64,000 bases of DNA, from the NCBI GenBank assembly GCA_003254925.1, contig QANZ01002069.1, positions 49,642-113,641 on the forward strand, in the 5' to 3' direction. Position numbers and translations under genes: made by a program. The notes under the pieces are model-generated. The model searched no databases and was not told where the DNA came from. It worked only from the letters and a program-made list of their open reading frames with translations. Positions 55,201 to 64,000 of this stretch are shown piece after piece. Numbering within the stretch: the stretch's first letter is position 1; each line of letters begins with the position of its first letter. The stretch comes from Chamaecrista fasciculata (taxonomy: Eukaryota > Streptophyta > Magnoliopsida > Fabales > Fabaceae).

Positions 55201-56983
55201 GTGAATGGGAGAGGGAGCCAAAGTTTGTGTGAGACATAGCAAGTATGTGTCTTAACCTTAGGTAATAGGTGCCCCCACACAAATAATTGCATAATTGCTT
55301 TAACAGTTATCTTGAAATTCATGAAAATAACAGGCCTTGTCATATGGTAAACCCAGAATTATTGTATTCTTTATTTTTATGCTGTGCGATATCTGATGTT
55401 GTTGTTATGTATCTTTGTTGAAACTGATGGCTTGCCAAATCAGTATTTTGATCTGATCAAACAAAAAGTTGTTCACGTGATGACCTTGAATCTATTGTTT
55501 TTTAATGAGAAATTGTCTAAATTATTTTTTGAAGAAAAGGGATTAACAAGGTTCCTGATTGTTTTGATTTACTTTGGTTGTTTATCTGTAGATGTTCTGC
55601 CGTGGCAGCAGGAATGATACCAGGGGCTTTAGGTACTGCTTTCCCTCCCATATCCATATTTAAGTTTTCTATTTTCATTACAATCAACATATTTTGTTCA
55701 GTGGCTCTTCTTTTCATCCTTTCTTTTGCCACATTCCTCATCCCCATTGGTTGAAAAGTAAATAAGAGTAGATAAAACTTTTTTTATAAAAAAAAAAAAG
55801 TATTGCGCGGCTGTCAAATATCCTAACACTTAAATTTGTCAAATTTCCAAATGCTAAAAGATGAAGCTTTAGGGTTTAATATGTGGTTTTAAAGTTAGGG
55901 GAGTTGTTTATAGATGACCAAAAATTGAAATGGAGATCCTGTATTTTTCCTATTATAAATTCTCCGTCCTTTCCTACCTCTATGAATCTAGGTCCTCCTA
56001 AAAATTTATTTTATTAGGCCTTGGCTACATATCAAGGGAGAGAAGCTGTTTCCCTGTCATTGTGTTGGTTGTGTTGATGAATAGTGGTTTAGTTAAAATT
56101 GTTTGTACTAAGCCTTCTCCGTTGTTGTGTGTTGATTTTAGTACTGCTGTATGCCTTTCAAAATAATATCTATATACAAAAGGTAGCTCAGTAGCTTTGA
56201 TTCTACATGTCAGCAAAGCATATCATAACCTGTTTGAACAGGATGCCTTGTTTTCTCATTCTTCTATCTGTTTTTCTCAGCTGTGGTTTATGGGTTCTTC
56301 TGCATTCACTTTCTGTGATGATCGAGGATGGAGAGAGTCAGTTTACATTTAATGCTACATGTGATTTTGTTCACAACTTCTTCATCTGTGAGGAGTGCCG
56401 TCAACATTTTTACAAGATGTGTTCAAGGTAAATAGATTGAGAAGTGTACTTTTTAATATATTCATTCTCTTAAGTTTCACTTTATTTATTGTGTTTAATG
56501 TTAATTTTCAGCATTTCTAGTCCGATCAATAAAGCTCGTGATTTTGCTCTTTGGTTGTGGAGCGCCCATAATAAGGTCAATGAAAGATTGATGAAAGAAG
56601 AAGCCTCTTTGGGAACTGGTGACCCAAAGTTTCCAAAAGTAGTATGGCCTCCAAGGCAGCTTTGCCGTACTTGTTACTTAGAACATGACCATAGGACCAA
56701 CAGGATTGAATGGAACCAGGATGAAGTCTTCAAGTTTTTGACTAGTTATTATGGATATAAGCTTGCTTCTCTTTACAAGGACAAGGGATTTGCCGGAATC
56801 CATGAGACGGAGGAAGCTGTTAAAGATTTAATACCCTCGTCTAATGCAATTGTGGTGCCTTTGGGAGCCGCTCTGGCAATTGCTGTTGCAAGCTGTGGTT
56901 TTGGAGCTCTTGCTTGTTACTGGCGTTCCCAGCAAAAGAGTCGGAAGTACTTCCACCAACTACACTCTTTAAAGAGAATATGA
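52280..56983 (+). CDS. QSOX: Quiescin sulfhydryl oxidase (QSOX), membrane form
   Basis: Flavoenzyme that makes disulfides in secretory proteins and passes electrons to oxygen, giving hydrogen peroxide; acts in the ER/Golgi or cell wall. Eleven exons: 52280-52521, 52869-52893, 52992-53084, 53722-53903, 54221-54290, 54391-54459, 54537-54610, 54699-54849, 55592-55632, 56281-56427, 56512-56983, 521 aa. Signal peptide about 1-25 (YVYLGLILSLLSG); a second Met at 52292 is an equally good start. Thioredoxin domain with active site CPAC (82-85); a helical linker; ERV/ALR domain with C305 and C317, redox pair CEEC (352-355), FAD-contacting WLWSAHNKVN (379-388) and CRTC (416-419). One membrane helix near 476-500 followed by a basic tail, as in plant QSOX, which lacks the second Trx domain of animals. 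Intron 5 (54291-54390) begins with GC rather than GT. Either QSOX1 or QSOX2 orthology is possible. Confidence 0.95.
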
Positions 56984-58326
56984 TAATTAGGAGGGTAATA
57001 TTTCAAAATTATCAAAAAGACGATTTCAACTCAAATGTACATGCCATGAAGTGAAGACACTTGAATAGTTTTATCATAATATCTGACACAAGCCTCTTCA
57101 AACAAAAGTCTTTTGAGATGTCAAAGTGGGAACAAAGTATATCATAAGTGGTGACTGGAGTAAAGTAAACTAATTTGCCCTTAATTTTCAACAATGATCA
57201 AACTCTAGACTAATTGTGGAGGCATTTTTCCTATATTAGAAACTAGAAGCTCAAATTCTTTTTTTTTTTTTTTTGACTATTTAGGAGATGAATTGAGTTT
57301 CTTGTTTCTGTTGTTTTATCATGTTTCAGGCCACGGAAACCATGGAGGTAGAATTAGCCAAGAACCAAGAGACATGCCAATTCGGTGAATTGCAGCGGGT
57401 TGGATTCCAAATTTTTAGTCTCCTGCATCAAAACCTGCAGCCAAGGTCCTTTTCGAATCGTCTTCATTGCAGCCTCTTTGAATTAATTGTACAGAATATG
57501 ATTGTAACTTTTGGAGTACTTTTCACACTTTAGTTCTTTATTTTTGGAGTATGGTTGCATCTGATCTAGCCAGATTAGAAACCCCGAAAGTACTTCCAAG
57601 AGTTAAAAAGTATTTAAAGGATTCAAATGCAGTCTAGCTTGGGAATTTGAAGTGCAAGGAGGCATCAGGCATCAAGCCAGATTTTGTTAGTGTAGTTGGA
57701 CAGTTTCCATTTGAATTACTGTTTCATATGCTTGCGTTCTTCATGTTGGTTTTCATCCTAAACCAACATTTGAAGCTATAAAGTGTACTTACTGTATCTT
57801 TTTTTTTTTTTTTTGATCTGAATACTTACTGTATCTGAATTCATGCAGAAAGTAGATATTATATCGCTTAGTAAAGGATTTCGTTGAGTTCAAAGCCAGT
57901 TTCATTCATTTTTGATTGATTAAAAAAATTGTTCCTCAATTCATAAGCATCTTTAGGTTTTAAGTTTTATAGAGCAAATTCACACCAATTTGTCAATTTT
58001 AATTAACAATTTAAGCTGCAAGAATCTAAATTCTAATCACTTTAAAAGTTCTAATATCATGCCATTACTGTTAGAAGTTTAAAATTACAGAAAGAGCTTA
58101 ATTGATTTGAGGAGAAATTAAATATGTCCACCTGCAATTATGCAATTCAATGGCAATGTCCCTGTAATTTATTAAAAAGAAAAAAATAACTTACTCTTGG
58201 AATCTATTAATTTCAAGTCAATGTTTCTCGGCTTTAACTGTGACTGAGGTTCAAATTCAATTCATCGAGGCTTCAAAATTTATTTTTTTACTTTGAGTGA
58301 CCCAGCCTTTTCTTATTTTATTATTA

Positions 58327-59065
58327 GGCAAAAGTACGGTCGGTACCCCTGACGTATAGCGTCATTTTCAGTTATACTTCCAATGTTGTTTTTTTGTCAA
58401 TTATACCCCCAACTTTACCATTTGAGTCAATTATATCCCAACTCGACATTTTTATTTGTTTTAAGATCCTTAAGTTTTCATTATTTAAAAATCCTACATT
58501 CTCTCAAGATTTTTTTTTCACACGAATCTCTAACTAATTACAGAACAATCCAGAATGTTTGTCATTTTTAACGAACTGGTCCCTGCAATTGAAAAACCCA
58601 AAAATCTCTCCCCTTTATTTTTCATAGTTCAGGAAACCACACACAAACTCGTCGATGAACCTCGAATACAGAGAAATCGAGCAGAAATAACAATAGCTCT
58701 ACCAAAATAGAGAAGATGGGTGAGAGAGGCGGTTGTAAGGAAGGAAAAGGGATGAAAACGACGTAATTTATAAGAGACCAGGAAGTTGAGGACGACAATG
58801 ACAAGGACCATGTCGACAAAACTGAGGACAGAGTAGACGACGATGAAAAAGTGTGGTGGTGATGTTTTAGGGTAAAAGAAGGAGAGTTGTTAATGGCTTC
58901 TAAGGACCTGTTTGTTAAAGATAACAAATATTCTGAACTATTCTGCAATTAGTTAAAAATTGGGATATAATTGACTCAAATATAAAATATTAGGAGTAAA
59001 AAAAAACGTTGGAGGTATAATTATAAATAACCCCATAGGTTAGAAGTACCAACATTATTTTTGCC
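58327..59065. mobile_element. Fold-back MULE-like MITE with exact 9-bp target duplication
   Basis: Ends GGCAAAAGTA ... ATTTTTGCC are inverted, and the flanks are identical: TTATTATTA at 58318-58326 and 59066-59074. The left arm (tcaattataccccca, gagtcaattatatccc) pairs with the right arm (gggatataattgactc, ggaggtataatt). The middle, from about 58620 to 58880, is less AT-rich than the arms and shows no arm pairing; it may be captured sequence, but I cannot identify it. Confidence 0.85.
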
Positions 59066-59304
59066 TTATTATTATTATCATTGATTCCTAGTCCAACCAA
59101 TGTTTACTTATATTTTGGAGTCAATCAAATCCAATATAGTCAGCTCCTCCATTCGAATGGTTCAAATTCCTCAACTGCCTTGCTCTATCTATTTTCTGGT
59201 CAGACATTTTAAAACATATGCATATATATATATATATATATATTCTCTCAATGTCATAATAATTTGATATATATATATATATATCTTCTATATATTATCT
59301 TTTT

Positions 59305-59560
59305 GAGTAAAATGCAAAAAATTTCCCTAAACTTTAGTCACCCTACAAATAAAACTTTGTAATTTTTAAATGTAATAATAATCATAAAATTGCAAAGAAA
59401 TTTGATTTTTCTAATAAAATTTTAACGAGAAGTTCATTTGCACAATAAAAAATTCAAGGTTTACCAAAAAAAAAATCAAGAGTTTTTTGTCACTTTTCAA
59501 TGTTTAGGAAGATTTTTTGCATATTAATCAAAATTTAGAAGGATTTTCTACATTTTAGCC
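59305..59560. mobile_element. Small fold-back MULE-like MITE
   Basis: The left end GAGTAAAATGCAAAAAATTTCC is mirrored by the right end (complement GGCTAAAATGTAGAAAATCC). Flanks tatcttttt (59296-59304) and tatcttgtt (59561-59569) match at 8 of 9. No coding capacity. Confidence 0.6.
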
Positions 59561-59992
59561 TATCTTGTTTAATTTCTGATAAGTTAGCTGCCTCATTAAT
59601 ACTGATAGTAGGAAATTTCTTAATGATATACTAAGGGAGTAAGGGGCTGCATTCTTTTATGCAAGTTGGGGCCAAGCCCGGAATTAATCTGGGCTTAGAT
59701 AAATACTTGGTCCATTAAAATAGGTAATAAACTATACAGGCTTGGACTTGGGCTGACTCAGCCTAGCCCATGAACAGGTCTAAAATTGTACTCTGCAGAA
59801 TTCCAGTGTAAACAGCAAGACATGAAATTGGCACAACATAGTTTCACTATGTTCTGCAACCATTGGATCCTCGCTCTCACTCTCAGCAACTACAAAGTGT
59901 TCATCTAAATTTCATCATAAACAAAGACTGCATCTGTAGCTAACAACAATTGCTCTAAATCCGACGAATTTTTTTTTTTTTAGAAAAAAAAC

Positions 59993-62170
59993 CTATACAA
60001 GAGAGACTTGAGGCAGAGGTTGGAATGCCGTTCCAATGTCAGATAGATTGCCAGATGCAATAGAAGGTTCCTGATTGTTTAAAGCACCAAAAGTAAGGGA
60101 TATTAATACAGTAGATAAAGGATCCTTTCATTCATTTGGGTTGTGTTTGGTATATGGAAACTGCCCAAGCAAGAAAATTAACATATTATATGATATATTT
60201 AGAGTTTAACAATAACAAGTTTGAGAAACTTTAAATTTACAAGGTCTAAAAGTCTTAAATCATTTAAGGATATTATTCTTTTAAGATATATCTGATTAAA
60301 ACACTGTAGAAAGTTACCCGTTGATGTTGTTCCTGCGGCCAAAGTCGCATTATAAATGTCACAGTTCTCAGCGTGACACATATTAACACCAAAATTCCTA
60401 CAATCCCCATTAAAAGTAACTGCCAAAAATAGGTTAAACAAAATATAAACATTTGCAAGAGAAGTATAATTGAAATGTGATCACTAAAAATTCAATGTGG
60501 ACTCAAGCATACCATGAGGAGTGGGATGGAATATTCCACATTATCAATCATTTCGAGGAGGGGAAGAGTATGGCTCAATACAAGTAGAACCATGAACTGC
60601 AACAAGAAGCAAAGAAAGGATATGATTCAAAAACTCCAGAGTCAAATAGTATAAGGAGTTAGTGAAAGAGAGATTACAAAGGTTGTAACAGAACATAAGA
60701 CAACAGACGGCGAAGGCGAATATTGATCGTAGTTAAAATTCCGAAAACTTTGGGCATGTGAGACAGCATGAACATATCGAGTAGTACTATGCAAGTCTCT
60801 TCTTGACATTGCCCAATTTCCCCTGCCAAAGAAAACAGAAAACCACAGTGGACAAATGAGAAATAAAGAAAAAGAAAAAAAGACTTTGTTTACAAGTAAC
60901 AAAAGTGCTACATACAAATTACCTGAAATTCATAGGTATACGCCCGAATTGAAATAATGGAGGAGGAGCTCTATATCCAGGCTTATATTGCTGAAATTCA
61001 AATAAAATCAGGTAATACCTATTTTTACATTATGGAGCCATAATCATATAAAGTAAAGTAGAGTCATGTGAAGAGTAATGTAGTAAACGATAATAATCAC
61101 TCCTAAAGTAATCCAGATAGGTACAATACATTTCCTCACATTACTTCAAAATAGGACAAGTAAGCAGAAAACACATGAGAACCAGAAACAGGAAAAGAAT
61201 TCAAATACCTGAAGGCATATCTCACACTTGGTGTTACCCTTCTGGTTACACCACCTTTGTATGCATTTGCGGTGGGCATACTGCAAATAGAAATAATAAA
61301 CAAGGGGAAAGTTTAAACTGCTAAGAATAGAGGGAATGTGAAAGGAGTATGTCTAAAATATTCAGCAATTTGAATCATTCTAAGAGCCAATGGAAAGTTC
61401 AGCCAAAATTGGAAAGGAAATTCATGTGAAACTTCCCAAAATCAAGTAAACGCCAAGAGAGGAACACAGCCAAGAAGAAATTGAAACATACTTCCTTCAG
61501 GAGCATACATGCCAGACAAATGGAAAATGGGACCATTTGTAACTATTACCGATACATAAAAACCTTGGTCTATGCAGAGGTCTGTGTTTTAAAATCCAAC
61601 AAATTCCTTTTATCATCTTGAATGGATGGTATATTGTTCTGTTTTATTTCATACTCCATATCTCATTTGAAAAGTATAAATGAATTACAATTGTCTGAAA
61701 AATCTCTATCCTTAATAAAAAACCAAGCAGGTGACAGGTAGAAAATTTTCATACAGTCATGGTATCTATCAGAGTTCAATTTTTAAACAAAACAAATAAA
61801 AAATTAAAACAAGAATTTCATAAATTCAAGCAACAAAGAGCAAATATACAGGTTGGGATTAAAAAAAAAACACTTTTGCATATTGAAACTTAAAGAAATT
61901 AACTTAAAAAATAATAACAATCCTCACCTTCAAACTACCACAACAAGCGCACGGGATCTCCATATTGTAAACTTCATCCTCCTCATGGCATATTCTGCAC
62001 TCTACTAGTTTTCCTTGAGATATCATCTTTAGAGAGACATCAACAACTTCTGTGTCTCTTTCCACTGAAGATGAAGCCACATCCATCGAGCGATTTCGGC
62101 TTTCAAGTGCAGCATCTAGTGTGGACTCAGTGAGTAATCTATCCACCAGCAGTACAAAGTGATCCCCCAT
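59993..62170 (-). CDS. RING-CH (MARCH-type) membrane E3 ubiquitin ligase candidate
   Basis: Plant protein with a RING-CH finger that would recruit an E2 enzyme, anchored in a membrane. Seven coding exons on the minus strand: 62170-61928, 61280-61209, 60990-60923, 60822-60678, 60596-60513, 60419-60318, 60070-59993, 263 aa. The C4HC3 ligands are visible: C58, C61, C74, C76, H84, C87, C100, C103, spread over the first two exons ([25 protein letters not shown]). Right after comes [20 protein letters not shown], the conserved start of the plant DUF3675 region. Two hydrophobic stretches follow (about 168-190 and 198-225), and the tail ends QVSLV. A start six codons earlier lacks support, since [13 protein letters not shown] matches the family start. 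Leader: acceptor before 62254 and donor after 63048 imply a 794-bp 5' UTR intron. It converges on QSOX. I recall a QSOX2/RING-CH pair in Arabidopsis (At2g01270/At2g01275). Confidence 0.93.
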
Positions 62171-62254
62171 AGTCACTATGAGCAATCCCCACTATATATT
62201 CCGTGCAAAATTTGTTTGTTTTGTTGGTCTTAAACCTCTTGAGCAAGCTTTTTA

Positions 62255-63185
62255 CTGACAAAACAAATCCACATGCAAAAATAGAAACATATTAGCAACA
62301 TCGAGAAGCATATTTAGAAAACTAAAATTCTACTTTTGGGTGTTCTAGAATTGAACAAGCTTTATCTTCATGCAAAGCTCTTCCTAGTTCTCATTGCATC
62401 CACATAGTCAAATTTCAATACCATAAACCTCCAAAAGAATATGCAATATTAAAGGTTTTGACCAGGAAGACACAAAACTGAAAGGAACTGACAAGCAATT
62501 AGATTTGTAGGGTTTGAAACATATTGAGAAACCACCTAAAATATCATGTGGCGCTGGCGTTAACTGTTTAGAAAGCGAGGCATGTATCTTCAAGTAAAAA
62601 CAAAAGGCTTTAATATATATACTCTCTGAAAGAAAAATCCAGCGACCACGTTCAAACTTCCCTAAAACATTCCAAGGCATAAAATTAAACAATGAAAACC
62701 AGAGGATAAGGCATTAAGTTTTTAAAAAAAAGTATTCAAGATTTTACAAATAAGTAGGTTCTGTTTTTTTTTTTTTAGGTTTTACATTTTGTTTGAATTA
62801 TTTTCAACCACTAAATATAAGCACCCTCTATTACGCTCAAATGGGAAAAACAAACTTGCTTGTAGTTCAATGATTAAGGATTTTTACAGTAGAGTTTAAG
62901 CCTCCAAAAAAAAAACTAACAAACAAAAACACTTTCAAGTAGAACAATCACTTAATTGAAGAGAGCTCGAAGTAAGCATCACTATCCACAGCAGCGAAAA
63001 AACAAAAAGGTAAAAAGGAATTAATAGAATGCAAACGATAATCTTACAATAAGGGCATCATAGCATTGACGAAGCTCCCAACTTTCACTACGAATTCGTC
63101 ATAAAAATTGGGAAGGAAGCAAGAGATTGATCGTCAAACCTAGTCCAAAAGCTGTTACAGTGAAAGTAGGTATTTCGATTTTCCC
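62255..63185 (-). promoter_or_regulatory. 5' UTR intron and leader exon of the RING-CH gene
   Basis: On the minus strand TTTTGTCAG| (acceptor, exon resuming at 62254) and a GTAAGATT donor (after 63048) bracket an intron of about 794 bp. The leader exon would be 63048 to roughly 63185, rich in TC on the minus strand. Based on splice signals only. Confidence 0.4.
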
Positions 63186-64000
63186 TCTCCGAAAATCTGC
63201 GTGTGTTTAGTTTATACTTTATATATCGATCAATGGCATATGTTTTATTTTGTTCAAATTTTCAAATTGGTCCAAAATATATGCCCATAAGTTCATTTTG
63301 GTCCTAAATATTTCAAAATATTAAAATTATTCCTAATTGATGCCAATTAGTTTTATTTTAATCCTACTACTCAATGTAGTCATATATCTCTTTCGGTTTA
63401 AGTTCGAATATGACAAGTTCAAAATTATATATTTCTTTTGACATATTTTTTTTTATCAACTGGAATTGTTAGCAAACAAGTTCTTTAACTGAAGATTAAA
63501 TCGAGCACAAAAATAAATTTGAGATAAGAAAAAGTAAACAATTATAAAAAAAATTGATCCCAAGCATGTTTATTAATTAAACTAATTTAAATAGCTTATA
63601 ATGACAAACATGTTTAGTAAATTAATTTTTTTTTATAAGGTTTTACATTTCTATTTATATGAATTATGTTTATACTAAATCATCTTAAAAAAAAAAGGCT
63701 AATCTTGGTCCCTTATTTTTTGGTGAATTTCAATCTAGCCCTTTATTTATTTCTTTCTTGCTGTTTTGGTCTCATATGTTTTCTTAAAGTTTCACTTCTT
63801 GTCCCAATGATTGAATATAGTCATGTTTTTCTTGTTTAAAGTCCAATTGCAAAGAGCTTGGAACCGCATGTTACTTTTGATGAGTCATTTCTTTATTTAT
63901 TTGGAATCATAAGCAAACAATGGTAAATTAGACTCCAAAGGTAAGCCGCTCATTTGATAGTCTTGTAATTGGGTCATCTCTCATCTCAAATCCAATTACG
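63186..64000. other. Upstream flank of the RING-CH gene with repeat arms
   Basis: Contains the promoter side of the RING-CH gene and repetitive phrases (aaattggtccaaaatatatgc near 63266, ttttggtcctaaatattt near 63296) typical of one arm of the fold-back elements. No gene is seen. Confidence 0.5.
63697..64000. mobile_element. Left arm of a fold-back element running off the window
   Basis: After an A-run the text GGCTAATCTTGGTCCC begins, followed by further 'ggtctcatatgtttt' phrases like those in the elements at 29924 and 50050. The mirrored right arm is not complete inside the window, so the element is annotated as partial. Confidence 0.4.

Larger units (their letters stand above)
56984..59992. 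other. Convergent spacer between QSOX and the RING-CH gene
   Basis: QSOX 3' flank to about 57900, then AT-rich sequence, a 739-bp fold-back element (58327-59065), AT dinucleotide runs (59222-59243, 59267-59284) and a smaller fold-back element (59305-59560). A 70-codon open frame at 57321-57533 has no family similarity that I know. No gene is supported. Confidence 0.6.

Noticed and set aside
57321-57533. 70-codon frame downstream of QSOX, preceded by an acceptor-like TTTCAG
   Set aside because: QSOX already ends with a full-length C-terminus at 56983, and the frame resembles no QSOX tail that I know. More likely 3' flank or an optional 3' UTR exon.
59222-59284. AT-rich dinucleotide runs resembling TATA boxes
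   Set aside because: They are simple repeats lying between two convergent genes, not a promoter.

Overview
The window is nuclear DNA of a flowering plant, almost certainly a core eudicot. It is AT-rich, its genes have many short GT-AG introns, and its families are plant-specific in form: a SABATH methyltransferase, a plant-type membrane QSOX, a plant RING-CH/DUF3675-type protein, and a mitochondrial ATP synthase beta with a long presequence. I cannot name the species. Single Ns and one 112-base N run show it is a draft assembly.

Layout: 1-5.9 kb is gene-free and holds DNA-transposon remnants. 5.9-17.1 kb is a tandem duplication of the nuclear gene for mitochondrial F1-ATPase beta (9 coding exons each, starts 6306 bp apart). 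18.8-23.1 kb (+) is a plastid-type FAD/NAD(P) oxidoreductase of the pKIWI502/FNR-like family. 25.3-28.3 kb (-) is a low-complexity basic protein of the plant FAM133-like group, with 5' UTR introns. 30.5-36.9 kb (+) is ALIX/BRO1. 38.0-39.8 kb (-) is a SABATH methyltransferase. 42.1-49.7 kb (-) is a 13-exon TTC5-like TPR/OB-fold protein. 52.3-57.0 kb (+) is a quiescin sulfhydryl oxidase. 60.0-63.2 kb (-) is a membrane RING-CH E3 ligase candidate. Exon chains were built by hand from splice sites, reading frame and family knowledge; every chain closes in frame from Met to stop.

The genes are housekeeping neighbours, not an operon or gene cluster: ATP synthesis in the mitochondrion, plastid redox, ESCRT-associated sorting, oxidative folding in the secretory pathway, ubiquitination at membranes. 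From memory, the FNR-like/ALIX/SABATH trio matches Arabidopsis At1g15140/At1g15130/At1g15125, and the QSOX plus RING-CH pair matches At2g01270/At2g01275, so this looks like an ancestral block.

The spaces between genes and some introns are full of small non-autonomous DNA transposons: Harbinger/Tourist-like MITEs (TTA/TAA target duplications), one Stowaway MITE, two Helitron 3' ends, and a striking set of fold-back elements with inverted arms and 9-bp target duplications, including a 978-bp near-complete palindrome. I found no clearly new biological system. The most useful leads are the fold-back family, the asymmetric promoter and intron changes between the two ATP synthase copies, a non-canonical GC-AG intron in QSOX, and local duplications beside single Ns that look like assembly errors.
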